From Prostheceraeus crozeri (taxonomy: Eukaryota > Platyhelminthes > Polycladida > Euryleptidae), in assembly GCA_907163375.1 (NCBI GenBank), contig CAJQUW010012687.1, positions 124,001-188,000 on the forward strand: a stretch of DNA of 64,000 nt. The letters run 5' to 3'. Under the pieces are notes generated by a model. It had not been told where the DNA came from. It saw only the letters and a list, made by a program, of their open reading frames with translations, and searched no databases. Below, piece after piece: positions 36,579 through 48,277 of the stretch. The translations under genes were made by a program, and so were the position numbers. Each line of letters begins with the position of its first letter. Within the stretch, counting starts at the first letter, position 1.

Positions 36579-37400
36579 TATTATCAATTTGAGTTACCGA
36601 CGACAGAGAACTTCCTGGTGCAGGTAGTGACAGCGCCAAGACATGTTTGGAACGAATGAGAAAGCTGGTGAACAGTAAAATCTTGTAAAGTGAGTGAATG
36701 GTCACTTGTTTCAATAATCCGGTATTCATTAATTGGATGCATAAAAAATCACTCATCAACCAGTGTCAAAAAGGAGTAGCATTCTGTCTTCATGTTCTCG
36801 ATGCTGATGTTAACTGTCAGGCATGAAGTGCAGTCTGCGTCAATGTACGGTATATGCTGATCAATAATAGGGTTGTCAATATGGTTTAGTAATGTTTTTT
36901 ACTTTCCTCTGCTGTGAATCCTTGAACTCATAAAATGGATCATGCTAACTTGATTCAACATCGAAATGAAATTACAGTGACATTTTGCTGCTATGATAAA
37001 CTATTAACATTCTCTACACTGTATGTACTTGGTGTATACAACAGAAGATAGATTAATTATCTAAGAACTACAATCTTAAACATGGCATGCGTGTTTATTA
37101 TTTCATAGAAATTTACATTAATTTCATTGAATATATCTTTAAAATTTTTTTCACACATTTTTACGGTTTTATCATCACTTCTATTCCATCGAATTAGTCG
37201 GTGCAGCGTTTACCCCAAGATAAGAGTACAATTCAATCAGGCTCATGGCCGTTCTTGAAGATTAGATGCGCTTTTAAATATATCGATTTGAACCTGGGAT
37301 GAGGCTATATTATACAGCTCTGAAATTACATGGATTCCTGTAATACGATAACTTTCAAGTCATGCGAGTATTAGCATAATATTATGAATGGTTTTCGCAT
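36579..37400. other. Intergenic AT-rich DNA
   Basis: Right flank of the Tigger-like MITE. No gene, RNA or structured repeat seen. Confidence 0.45.
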
Positions 37401-37545
37401 CTAGTCTGTTCGGGTCGGGTTCTTGAATTTTTTATCGGTTCGGGTAAAATGTCTGGACCCAACACGACCTGGGGTTCGGAGATTTGGCTTTAAGTCCGAG
37501 TCGGGTTTCAAAATTCATGAAACCCGACCCGACGCTCATCTCTAC
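37401..37545. repeat. GGGTCGGG-rich terminal fragment, hAT-like
   Basis: TTCGGGTCGGGTTC near 37,409 and the inverted GAAACCCGACCCGACG near 37,518-37,534, followed by CTCATCTCTA, look like subterminal and terminal parts of a hAT-type MITE. No matching 8-bp duplication was found, so the ends are not certain. Confidence 0.4.
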
Positions 37546-37889
37546 CTCCCACGCATGGCATTGCACGAATCACTCACAATCGATAGAAGATTATCAGTCG
37601 GGATTTTGGATACCTTGAGAACCTCAAGGACAAATGGTGAATTCATTAGAAACAAAATAAAATACACCTGTTACTTAACTCAACAATACTGCACAAATAG
37701 ATTCAGAAACTTAAAGCATTAGCAAATGTACTACGGCAATAAAATGAATAAATAAAGAACTCTAGTGCAATAATATATGTTAGAAATATTCACTTATATC
37801 ATTTTCTAGCCTGGGAATCAAATTAGTATAGCATCACTCAATAAGAGTGCAACAGCACAGAAAACCTCGAAATAGCACAGGAGAAGCAA
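37546..37889. other. Probable 3' side of the zinc-finger gene
   Basis: Noncoding DNA downstream (minus sense) of the first zinc-finger gene stop. No clear polyadenylation signal on minus was seen. Confidence 0.4.
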
Positions 37890-40768
37890 CTATGATAAGG
37901 ATCTCCCTTCCAAGCTAAAGTTTTTCCACGATGATTTTCCATCAGTATGCCTTCGAATATGGCAGTGCAAATGCCCCTTTCGAGAAAAAGTCTTCCCACA
38001 AGTACTGCAAGAGTATGGTCTTTCACCAGTGTGTATTCGAAAATGTGAATCCAAATGCCCCTTCTGCGAGAAAGCCTTCCCACAAGTGCTGCATGGGTAT
38101 GGCCTTTCGCCAGTATGGGTTCTAATATGGACGTCTAAAGATCGCTTTTCAAAGAAAGCCTTCCCACAAGTGCCACATGAATATGGCTTTTCGCCACTAT
38201 GTGTTCGAAAATGTGAATTCAAAGCTTCCCTTCGAGAGAAAGTCTTCCCACAGATACTGCATGAATGTGGTTTTTCGCCAGTATGAGATCGATTATGTCT
38301 TTTCAGACTTGCATTGCAAGAGAAAGACTTCCCACAAGTACTACAAGGGTATGGTTTTCCACCAGTATGAGTTCTTATATGAAAATCCATCAGTCCCTTT
38401 CGTAGAAAAGTCTTCCCACACGTTTTGCATAAATATAATCTTCTGGAAGTATGCGTTCTAATATCTGCCCTCAACATTCTCTTCTGAGATTCACGCGATT
38501 CAGCATTACTTCCAGTAACATTAGTCTCTTCCATTAATCCCGCAATAAGGTTGTCGCCAGGCGATACTGAAAAAAGAATAGAAAGCGTCAATTCATATAA
38601 ACACAAAATATACAAATTCAATGCAGAATGATCGACTGAGAAATTGAGTGTCAGAAGTATGCATCGAAACCTTAATTATATTATATTAAGAGAAAGCAAG
38701 GGACGGATCTCAGCTATCTATGATCATTAAGCTTACTTGGAGAGAATTGGCTTACTTGGCTTAATATCATTAAGCTTACTTGGGAGAAGAAAAATCGAAA
38801 TGAAATATTCGGAATAACAGATAATAATTACTACCTATCGTAGGAGTTCATCAATTAACTGACTATTAAATATATTGCATATTACAATTTCAATTTCAGA
38901 TGATTTCAATTTCCACGCCATTAACATCGACGTGTTCAGCCCCGGTTTTGAATTCCTATCACCGCAACTGCCAATAACGCGCAGTGCTCCTAAATTCTTT
39001 CCTTGTCCTATCTGCTCAGTTCATGCAATAACAATAACACCATGACGAGCAGTATTTATCATTGTCAGCTAGAGGTATGTAGAGATTAGGGAAACATGTC
39101 GTTGAGAGAATTATCTCATGACAGCTTAACAGGTCAAATTCTGAAACATCTTACCTAACTCGTGATCAGGTGCTCTATCATCATCATTCAACTTCATATT
39201 CTCATTCATTTGCATTTCTCCTACATCTGCTTCACGACTGATTTCCAGAATATTTCCAGCTTCATTCCACTCATTTGATGTGCATGCATTCCCATGGCCG
39301 CTCACCGATACTGTTGACTCGCGTGGTCCTGCAATAAACATGTAAATTATAACCAACAAGTCGAACATTCACGCATGCCAGCCGTTGCTTTTCATAGCGG
39401 CACTTAAAAGTACAAGAAAGCTATCTCAAAACATTGTAGAAAATATTACTAGTAGACTACAATCATCCTTCGATTGATCTTTATCTGATAAAAAGCACAG
39501 CGAAATCCAATGAAGTGCGATTTACTTTTATTTGCAGGCTATTTGAAATACCGTATGTCCTCTTATAGAACCCGGGTTTATGAGTCAAGATTTAATAGAA
39601 CCCGGGCCTCTAATAGAACCCATGATCTCTGATAGAACCCGGGTCAGACTCAGAAAAATCTTTCGAACCAATGACCATAGATAAACATCCCGTTACTGCT
39701 GTACAATTGTTCATGTACCTACCGCATACGTGGTAGGAATTAATAAACACGACATGACGATTTCACAATTAGTTGGCTAATAGTGACACAGTGAATTCTA
39801 CATGTAGTTTTCATCTTTAATAATGTACAGGTGCGCACCAGTATACTCGTACGCATCCAGGTATCACACGTAGGTTACACATGATACAGGTGCGTTGATT
39901 TTCTGACTCAATAAGCTTGTCTGCTTTGGAAATTGGAAGACTTTCACACACAATACTGGTATACCGGTATTGCGGATAATTTGCCTATTATATGGCATTT
40001 CTATGAATCTATAGTATGACATTATTCTACGTTCTCCTGCTGATAAAAAATTCGCTTTGTCTGGTAACCTGCGAATGATGATTCACTCAATGAAAGCGTG
40101 TGCTTTTGATGTCTACAGGTATTCATCTGCTATTCATATGTGACTTTTACGATTGACTTTTGCAATCATGTACTGTGCAAGAGTTTTGTTTTCTAAATGT
40201 ACCGATAGACAGAATTTTCATAACTGGAATATTTCCTCTTTTTGTAATTCCTTGAAGCGAGTGGGTTTCTATGACAAAAGACAAAAAAAGAGACAAAAGA
40301 AGAATACGAGCTTTAGTGTTGAATAATGGTGTTGGAGTTAGCATGGTACCTAGGCTACTCAAGATATCAGGCGCATGTAAGAAAGATATAAACTACGGTA
40401 TACTGTACTAGTAGTTGCGAGAGCCGTCATATAATAGGCCGATATTTTTATGCAGCTTCGACGAATGCCATGGTTGATATCGTGTTTTTACCGATTAATT
40501 TTTTAATATAATTAAATAGAACCCGGGTAAGACCAACGTGAATTAATAGAACCCCCGGGTACTGTTAGAAGATACACGGTATTCTCACCTAACTCATCTA
40601 CGCCTTCATAATCTTCCATTGCAATCTTAAAGTTCTCATCATTTTCCGCACACTCATCTCCATCCGTCATTTTATTACTGTTCTCTTGCTTTATTCCATC
40701 CTTCCCATCAGGCTCATCGGATCTGAGTTCATTCTCAAGAAAGCTCACCGACTCAGTTTTGACATTTC
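37890..40768 (-). CDS. C2H2 zinc-finger protein, partial gene model (three exons seen)
   Basis: Likely nuclear DNA-binding protein. The last exon (38,566-37,890) starts after TTTTTTCAG, has a short linker (VSPGDNLIAG) and then six C2H2 fingers joined by TGEKP/TGERP-type linkers (YLCKTCGKTF to YSCSTCGKTF). It ends at a stop just below 37,890. Upstream, exons 39,328-39,155 (58 codons) and 40,768-40,589 (60 codons) have AG and GT borders, stay open, and end in related acidic text (PDHELG, GVDELG). All junctions are phase 1, so every exon joins in frame. The two acidic exons look like duplicates. The 5' start exon is not identified. A MITE fills most of the intron 39,329-40,588. Confidence 0.8.
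38622..39154. other. Intron of the zinc-finger gene
   Basis: Lies between the acidic exon and the finger exon. No further coding signal was seen. Confidence 0.5.
39551..40579. mobile_element. pogo-like MITE with TAGAACCCGGG repeats, next to a splice donor
   Basis: The left end CCGTATGTCCTCTTATAGAA and the right end read on minus (CCGTGTATCTTCTAACAG) are imperfect inverted copies flanked by TA (39,549-39,550 and 40,580-40,581). TAGAACCCGGG-type units (CCCGGG palindrome) repeat about four times inside the left end and twice inside the right. The interior is AT-rich and has no gene. It lies in the zinc-finger gene's intron, starting seven bases after the GTGAGAA donor. Confidence 0.75.
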
Positions 40769-40853
40769 CTACAAGAAATACGTAGTTGAAAGCATGAAAA
40801 ATATAAATGAATAATTCATTGAATTTCTGATGTTCATCCTCTCTCGAATTCAT

Positions 40854-40999
40854 ACTAGAGTTAACTGTCTCTCAATCCTTCCCGTTAATGATTGAAACCA
40901 TTTTTCTTAAGTTATTAATGGGACAAGAAAAGAGTGCATATATTCGGTAATAATGAATATCATATTGCTACACGCGAGATAAATCAATAAGCCAAGGTA
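40854..40999. other. Upstream of the known zinc-finger exons
   Basis: No upstream exon could be recognised here. Confidence 0.3.
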
Positions 41000-41400
41000 G
41001 CTAAATTAGGCCTTTCTCAACCGTAGTGGTGAGCTCTTGCAGAGCAAAACTGCGTCTGCCAAAGAATGCTTGTGCCTAAATTGTTCAAGTTTGAGAACAT
41101 CTTTTTGTTCAATGCTCAGGCGAACTAGCACTCTACAATCTTTGTGATTATCAGCCGTACAGTAAAGCCAAGATAGATAAACATTGAGCAGCTTGTTGTG
41201 CAATCCTTAATCTTGTTCAGCAATCTAGATATTTTACGCTACTTTGGGCCATTCCGAACCGCACTGGTGAACCCAATGCAGGACGAAACGCAGCGTCTAC
41301 GCCTGCCAAAGAATTTTTGTGCTCGAATTGTTCAAGTCTGAGGCATCCTTCTATTAAATGCCCAAGCAAATTGACACTCTTCAATCTTCATAACTCAACA
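41000..41400 (-). repeat. Tandem pair of a dispersed repeat, related to 57,600-57,790
   Basis: On minus, 41,000-41,230 reads like 57,600-57,790 on plus (shared GGCTGATAATCACAA and TGTAGAGTGC). A second, more diverged copy follows at 41,230-41,400. Function unknown; it might be a SINE-like or decayed gene fragment. Confidence 0.5.
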
Positions 41401-41519
41401 TAATACTGTTCGGTATGAGGAGACTGATGTGATATGAGACTGCAAGGGATGAGTCGGGAAACATTCAATCACATTAAATAGTTCAACCGAGACAATGAAC
41501 TCTCTAGTCTACTTGATAT

Positions 41520-42070
41520 GGCAATAACAACCGCGATCATGAATTTTGCGATGACAATGGCGAAAAATCTGTCAATAGTGTCTGCGATTTTTTGTGGCAA
41601 AGACACAAAAAGTGGAGAAGAATAACACAAAGTGCTATAAAAAAAGGGAAGCAAATGCAGCAGCAATTTGCAACTCGTCGCACATCTAGATGGGAAATGG
41701 CATCAACGGCTTTAGATGAGTCAAAAGATATAATAGCGACTTCGAAAGTCTCTTTATCATCAATAGTAGAGATGATGACGTTAAGGAAATGGATTACATG
41801 CACAGCACATGCTGTTGACGACTGAGGAAGATGTGCGAATTGAAAAAATATGGATCATATGACACAAAATTATCATTTCAAAAATTTTTGCTGGGAGAGG
41901 AGATATATAAGAGATAAAGGAAGAAGGGAGTCTGGATAAAAGGGCGAGGTCTTTGAAATGGCGCAAGTGTCAACAATCTTCCACGTTTTCGACATCCATC
42001 AATAATGCAGCAGTTAGAAAGATGACATTCAGTTTCTGTTAGAAATAGTGCTCCTTCCTTATACAATTTG
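41520..42070 (-). mobile_element. LINE reverse-transcriptase fragment (CR1-like)
   Basis: On minus, a YRPIS-like region and SKNFEMIIL (LSKIFEKII-like) are followed by ISFDSSKAVDAISH, the degenerate DFSKAFD-H motif of LINE RT. Frames change between these pieces and there is no complete ORF. Confidence 0.55.
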
Positions 42071-42109
42071 TTAATACAAATTACATAGTTTCTACATCGA
42101 TTCCCGTAT

Positions 42110-42310
42110 CAAGTAAGCCGTTAGCACAGAAAGTTAATTCATATGTCAAAGACACTGCGGATTTTATACATAAGTTACTAAGAATTGGTAAATCATTGAC
42201 CGATAATTTTATTCTGTTGACTTCTTTATATGCTAATATTCCAATTGATGATGGTTTCAAAGCAATGGAAGAGTTTTATATAATGACAACAAATATAATT
42301 TTCCTAGTCC
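42110..42310 (+). mobile_element. Penelope-like RT fragment
   Basis: Plus strand reads VKDTADFIHKLLRIGKSL then LLTSLYANIPIDDGFKAME, matching the slDVtSLYTNIP region of Penelope-like reverse transcriptases. Only this short part of the RT is present. Confidence 0.55.
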
Positions 42311-42429
42311 TAGCACAAAGATACGTCCTGCTCGCCTAGCGTTGACTAAAAACACTCCGAATTGTGCAACTATGTGTCGGCTCATCTGAAATATTTAAAG
42401 CTGTTTTTCATCTATGCAAGTCGAATGTG

Positions 42430-44365
42430 AACTGATTTCTAAACAATTTGGGTAATCTTGACTGGTTTTCATGAATCTGTCATTTGATGAAACTATTCCC
42501 GTCACGTTTGTAACAATTTCAGATAAGACAAAACCGTGGATAACCCCTTTGGTAAAGTCGTCATTAAATGACAGGTCGGCTGCTTATCGCCAAAAGCATT
42601 ATGCCTTACATGAGCACATGAAACAAAAAGTGAAGCATGAAATAGAAAAATCGAAATTATTATGGATCAAGAAGATGAAGGATGATAATATTTTGAAAGC
42701 TGTAAACAGCACGGTATGTCGAAAGACCAATGATTCCATGATGAATATATGCAACAAGGTTGACTCTGTTGAAATGGCTGCATCTGAGATACGAGTATTT
42801 CAATAACTGATAAAGGTTTTTTCAGAAAGACGCTCTGTAAATCTCCCTTCTGGAAATATGTATAGACCCCACATCAACGTGACTCAAGAACAGGTTCAAG
42901 GGTTATTGACAAATTTGCCTTACAGTAAAGCATACCCTGAAATCCCGCCAAAATTATAAAGATATGATATTGACATATTATTACGCCATTGACAGCGTTA
43001 TTCCAAGAATCAATTCGGAAAGCTACAATGCCAGCTTTATAGAAGGTCACTGCCATCACCCCTGTTCCGAAAACGACTTCTCCGAATTCAATTGCTGATG
43101 TAAGACCAAGTAGTCTATTGCCTATTGCTGCGAAGATCATGGAAAAATTCATTCTCAGTTTACGAAGCCATAGTTCCTTCAGACATACGGTTATGATCAA
43201 TTTGGCTTTAGACTGAGTTCTTCCTCAACCTGCGGTCTTTTATCATTGCATGACCATAGAAAGAAATCTAAACGACTCTAATGTCAAAGGTGCACACGTT
43301 ATATCATATGATCTTTCAAGAGCTTTCGATTGAATAAGACATGATGTGATTATGCAGAGCATGATTGACTGTGGTATGCCCATACAGCTTACCCAATTCG
43401 TATGGAGTTATCTTGAGAACCGCTTGCATCATGTGAGAATTGGTACTGTGAGCAGTTGTTCATCGCTTGTCAAATCAAGCATCCCACACGGGTCAATTTT
43501 AGGAACCTTCTTATTTTCGATTGTAATCGGGTTACTCAAATTCCAAATGATAATTGTGGTGTAATAAAATATACAGATGACATAACTATTAACACTTCTC
43601 TATGCAAGAATTCTTAGAATCATCATGTTGAAGCAATTCATGATGCATTTATGAATTGGTTACATCGGTTTGGACTACCCTTAGATAAGAAAAAATGCAA
43701 GTCTATAGTCATCTCCCGGTTTGAGGGCTGTGGTCCGGTTCATTTGCCTGACATTGAGTTTGATGAAAAACTAAAGGTTATCGGTGTCATCTTCAACACC
43801 ATGTAGGCCAGCACATGTGTAGATCACTTCTCTATGGTTCGTATATCTGCGTCTAGACGGCTTTTCTCTCTGAGGTTGCTCAGATCTTATTTGCGGAATT
43901 ATTCCTTAAAAAGTGTTAACTATGGTATCATGCACTCAATCATCGAATATGCTGTTCCACTATTTACTGAACACGGGAAGATGCAAACAGATTTGAAATA
44001 TTGCATGATAGATTTCATAGACCTCTCTGTGCCCGAGATGGCAAAAAAAATCCTCCAGAAGCTTGTAATATGGCGAGAGATGTTGGTGAAGACGTTGTAT
44101 AGATCAGCTATGAATCGTGACCATATTTTGAATAGCCTGATTTGTTGTGTTTCTTCCTCTGGTCGCTTTATCATTCGTCGTCTTCGAACATTAAAAAGGC
44201 TTAATTCATTCACTATAAAAGGTGCAATGCTGTTAAACAAAGAATTCTCACGTACTTTCGTTCAATTGTCTGATCAGTATTGAGCGATGATTTTTACGTT
44301 GTTTATTTACTTTGAAATGTTCGATTCTTATTCATTTTGAAAAAAACATACACTTATCATTCTCT
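42430..44365 (+). mobile_element. CR1/jockey-like LINE, 5'-truncated (linker, RT, 3' end)
   Basis: It begins in the endonuclease-RT linker (KPWITPLVKSSLNDR). It continues through RT pieces in shifting frames (TAITPVPKTTSP; ISYDLSRAFD; SYLENRLHHVRIGTVSS; IPHGSILGTFLF; KYTDDITIN replacing the YxDD box context) to the C-terminus (RTLKRLNSFTIKGAM, FVQLSDQY, stop near 44,283). The 3' part to about 44,365 matches the copy at 25,940. Multiple stops and frame changes. Confidence 0.75.
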
Positions 44366-44389
44366 GAACAAAGAATTTCATGCTTTTCC

Positions 44390-46020
44390 TAATTTTCGGG
44401 TGATTGTAAAGAGAAAGATTTTTCAAACGATAGGCCGCCCAACCTTGATCGATTAAGGATTTCAGCGGGGGTTAATCACCGGCTTCTTTTTTGTGGTTAG
44501 CATGGCAGTAGAAAATGGAAAAACATAAACGCATCTCCTCAAACGTTCGTAAAATGCATTAATGCTGCCGTCGATGTTCATGAATCCTATACATGAATGA
44601 AAAATCTGTCTTTGATAATGAATCGCCAAAATGTTATAGCTGAGACACTACATAACCAAAAGCGTGGAGGAACAACCAATAAGCAACTGCTTCGGCTTAG
44701 GGGAAATTCAATTACGATGAAGAAAGTGAGCAAAGCATAGCAAGAGCATCAAATTCCTGAAGAATATCAGGCGTGACAAAATTTTTATCAATGATATTCA
44801 GATTTCTGGTTCGCGAAGTTGCCACGTTCGTCAAACTCAAAGCCATCTCAAGTATGCTGGCATTGTGCTGGTTTACATCGCCACAAACAATTGTAAGAAT
44901 TTGGATGGCTAAGTGACTGTCAAAAACATCGAAAATGAAACACTCAAATGAACGAATAACTTGAGCATTAAAGTTAGGTGGGATGTATGTAATCACGAAT
45001 AAGCAGTAAATTGTGCTTAGGTATAGAACAATATGCTGACTTTGTCTACATTTGGGGATTGGAGAATAGGATCCCCAAATCTGGTTGGATTTGATAAGGA
45101 AAACATGATCATATCGAAGTCAGCTTGATCATGGCAGCGATGCTGCTGAAATGCATGGTTAGCTTTGCATAACGTGAAAGAGCTTTTTCCTCATGAAATG
45201 GCCAATAACGAAAGTCTATCCACTAATCACAGAATGCAATATATGTTTACTTGGAGGTTTCTTCAACTGCATGCTCAAGTTAATAGAATTTCCTGGTAAT
45301 AATTGTTACGGATAGAGGTATACTTCGCTCCAAATACTTACATCACCTCTCCGACTGAATATGTCATCTCTGAATAACACATAGTCAGATTAGTGAAGAG
45401 TCCATGTCATCGTCAAGCCATAATATGGTGATTCCAATGATCGACGTCAAGTTAGAATTTCTCATAAGAAGAAGTTCATCTATTTTCTGTAATATGGATC
45501 CAGCATGAAGATGGACGTTGGGAATGCAAGAAATGATAATTACCTTCTGTGGAGGTAGGCCCACATAAAAACAGTTTCAAAAATGTCACTTGTAATTGCG
45601 ATCAAAATTTTTCCGTTATAAATCACAGACTCCTCATCTTTATCAAAAGCCTTGCTCAATCGGAGTTCGTCACGCAGAGCCTTAAATTCAGCTTGTTGAG
45701 TTCCTGCCATATCCATACTCAATAAAGCACGTTCAAATTTTGAATTTTCGCATTCATTAAAGCCTTAAATCGAGCATCAACTGTTTTAAATTTTTCAACG
45801 TTAGGTCTTCCCAGTATCGCAAACTCCTGTACCACTGGCATTGACGTACCTCCGAAGCCAAGTACCTCTTGATACTTTTCATATCGCACCTTTTCCGATT
45901 CTCAAGGGATCCTTGTCTGATTTCAGCAATGCCAGAAGACATGCGGTTTCTTTCCTGTCTTACTCTGATTTGCATGTCTTCAATCAAACCGGAGGATACA
46001 TCGTTCCCAGAATCCGTCAA
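44390..46020 (-). mobile_element. LINE 5' half: endonuclease and linker, opposite orientation
   Basis: On minus, APE-type endonuclease text appears: a KIDELLLMRNSN and GITILWL start near 45.4-45.5 kb, then LTIVCGDVNQHNAS (the GDfN motif) and TRNLNIIDKNF near 44.8 kb, then a linker like the neighbour's (KKPVINPR). Upstream frames at 45,540-46,020 may be ORF1 or 5' sequence. It ends about where the plus-strand LINE 3' end stops, so two LINE pieces meet tail to tail. Confidence 0.6.
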
Positions 46021-46824
46021 GCCCTTATACTATTGTTATACTGCGGTGGACTTTACCTTCAGGATCTCGATCTAACTAGTCAACTGACTGAAAGGATTCA
46101 GCCGTTCCTTGAGTGTCAGATCTAATAAATCAACGAATATGACAACAATGACTTCCGAACATTTATTCTAGATAACTGAGAGGATTTTCTTCCCCTTAAG
46201 TTGCATAAAGGTAACAAAAAGATATTTCTCAGTGCTCACTTCATTCATTGTTCCTAGCCCTCCACATATCGCACCATCACAGACACAAACTAAACAGATT
46301 TCGAACACAGCACTCTAGGCACGAAATTCGGCTGCTTTTACTACTGCGCCACTACAAAATAGTCACAGATGGATGTAGTAAAACCTTTTCAGCAATTTCT
46401 GCAAATACCAAAAGCGCCGTATCAGACCTCTTGCAATTCGAGTCAAGTGACAATTGTCGCAACCAGACACTGAATAGCTCTCACCGCTTTAACTCTGTGA
46501 TAGCAAAATTGCACAAAAAGAATGAGCCATCGAATAGCGAAGAGAACTATTCCAACTGCAATGTCAACAAGAACGAGAACAGACGATACAAATACTTTGA
46601 AGAATGACAAGCCATGAGTTACAGAACGATGAAGAAGGACGAAACTGACGCACAAGAGCGAGAACAGCCGTCGTACAGCACAACCATCCATTCAATGTAG
46701 TGCATTAAAATTAACATTTCATTGGATCAAAAATGTAAATATGCACACCATGAAGTAGCACAACATAAGTAATTACAGTATACAATCCATAGCAATTAAG
46801 TGCCAAAATATATAAATCCTTAAT
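46021..46824. other. Intergenic DNA
   Basis: Open frames on both strands without recognisable similarity. Confidence 0.4.
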
Positions 46825-47722
46825 ATACTGCCTGACATAAAAAATGCTTCACTCAAATATATGAACTTTATTCCACTCACACTCATGAATTATAAGATAG
46901 CATTTTATATAAAACATTATATTTGAATAAATGGGAGACATTAGTACCGAGTATGTCCTCCCCGCACTGAAATGCAGCTTTGAAGTCTCATCGGCATCGA
47001 GTCGCAAAGATGATCAAGCCGTTCCTGATCCAGCAATGACCATTGATCGATGAGTCTCTCTGAAAGAGCTGTCAGTGTTGATGGCGGATGATCATATGTA
47101 TCTCTCACTTTCCGACCAAGTTCATCCCAAGCATGTTCGATCGGAGACAGGTCGGGGGAGCGTGAAGACCAATGGAGGATGCGAATTCCAGATCTCACTA
47201 TCGCTGTTGTTAAACAATGAGCTCTGTGTGGTCGAGTGTTGTCATCCTGGAATATGAGGTTGAGTTTATATGCTGTTCGTATACTGCATGCAATTCCTGC
47301 TGCAGCTTTCCAGCTGATGGCCAGTCGAGGAACACTCTTAAAGCGATTGCGCTTTGCTGAGATAACCAACTTCCTATCGGTAGCATTGTTTGTCAATCTC
47401 GGTCTCCCTGATCCTTTCCTTCTTTTAACATTTCCATCATTGTTCCATCGACTCCACCACCTGCTCACAGTGGAGTGTGACACACCCAACTTCCGTCCAA
47501 CAAAACTACAACTCTTTCCACATCGTAGCATTCCAAAAGCCATTCCTTTTACAAATTCGGATTGCGACATTTTTGCTTCAAAATTTAGTCAGAAAGAATT
47601 GCTTGATAGTGATAAAAGGTCGAATTTGAAATGCATCAACTATGCCAAAGATATCGACAATGGACAGCTGCTTTATATTAGCATGACAAATTTGATGCAT
47701 AGACATCCTGGTCAGTGCAGTA
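46825..47722 (-). mobile_element. Shortened Tc1-like transposon (about 0.9 kb)
   Basis: The left end TACTGCCTGACATAAA and the right end read on minus (TACTGCACTGACCAGG) are similar inverted ends, with TA at the borders. It contains one transposase frame (46,941-47,570). A full Tc1 element is about 1.6 kb, so roughly half is missing. Confidence 0.7.
46941..47570 (-). CDS. Tc1-like transposase, 209 aa, in-frame internal deletion
   Basis: The N-terminal paired-type helix-turn-helix is present (RKLGVSHSTVSRWWSRW, GSGRPRLT). It jumps at about residue 100 to the second half of the DDE domain (FQDDNTRPHRA with the second Asp; SPDLSPIEHAWDELGRKV) and ends RGGHTRY. The first catalytic Asp and neighbouring strands, about 130 residues compared with the usual 340, are absent. 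The frame is otherwise open from ATG to stop. It cannot be a working transposase but could still bind the ends. Confidence 0.85.
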   Translation of the reverse strand: MSQSEFVKGMAFGMLRCGKSCSFVGRKLGVSHSTVSRWWSRWNNDGNVKRRKGSGRPRLTNNATDRKLVISAKRNRFKSVPRLAISWKAAAGIACSIRTAYKLNLIFQDDNTRPHRAHCLTTAIVRSGIRILHWSSRSPDLSPIEHAWDELGRKVRDTYDHPPSTLTALSERLIDQWSLLDQERLDHLCDSMPMRLQSCISVRGGHTRY

Positions 47723-47812
47723 TGAAATAAAAGTCGTCCACTTCCATTGAGATTTTCTATATCAAGTGGATCGTTTTTAATGTCATAGTAGTTATTTACG
47801 CAACAAGACTTA

Positions 47813-47928
47813 GTGCAAAGCATCCATCTTTATTGCATTTTTTGAGATCAACATGTATGCACGAGCCCGAAGGGCGAGGGCATAGATTGTTGATCTCAAA
47901 AAATGCAATTAAGATGGATATTTTGCAC
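47813..47928. repeat. 116-bp hairpin element with 40-bp arms
   Basis: Arms of about 41 bp share TTGAGATCAACA and its complement TGTTGATCTCAA plus GTGCAAA/TTTTGCAC tips, with few mismatches. The loop contains AGCCCGAAGGGCGAG. It looks like a small foldback MITE. Confidence 0.8.
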
Positions 47929-48277
47929 GAGTAGTGTAAGTAACCTTATATTTCACAGAGCCATCTGAATCTATGACCATGATCGTTAGCAGGAATTGAA
48001 AATCAAACCAAAGCAATTTTGAAATCATATAGCTTGCATCATTCTCTGTCCATTTGTCTTGCATCATCGGTGTCCAACATGATCAGAAATTTCAAATTGA
48101 TGCATGATAACGTATTCTTAACTAATGTGCATCTAGACTGTGACTGCAATGACATCAATACCACTTGTCCCAGAATCAATGAAAATAGTGCTTGTGATGG
48201 CTCTAAGACCATACAGGCTATTCAAGATGAGATTCTTAATTGTAAGTCAGCAGCCATCTATAACAATTGAAAGAAGA
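47929..48277. other. Left flank of the Crypton relic
   Basis: A short open frame (48,019-48,270) is not recognised; it may be a further piece of the Crypton's N-terminal region. Confidence 0.3.

Noticed and set aside
37931-38461. Plus-strand frames across the zinc-finger exon
   Set aside because: They are antisense images of the repeated finger codons.
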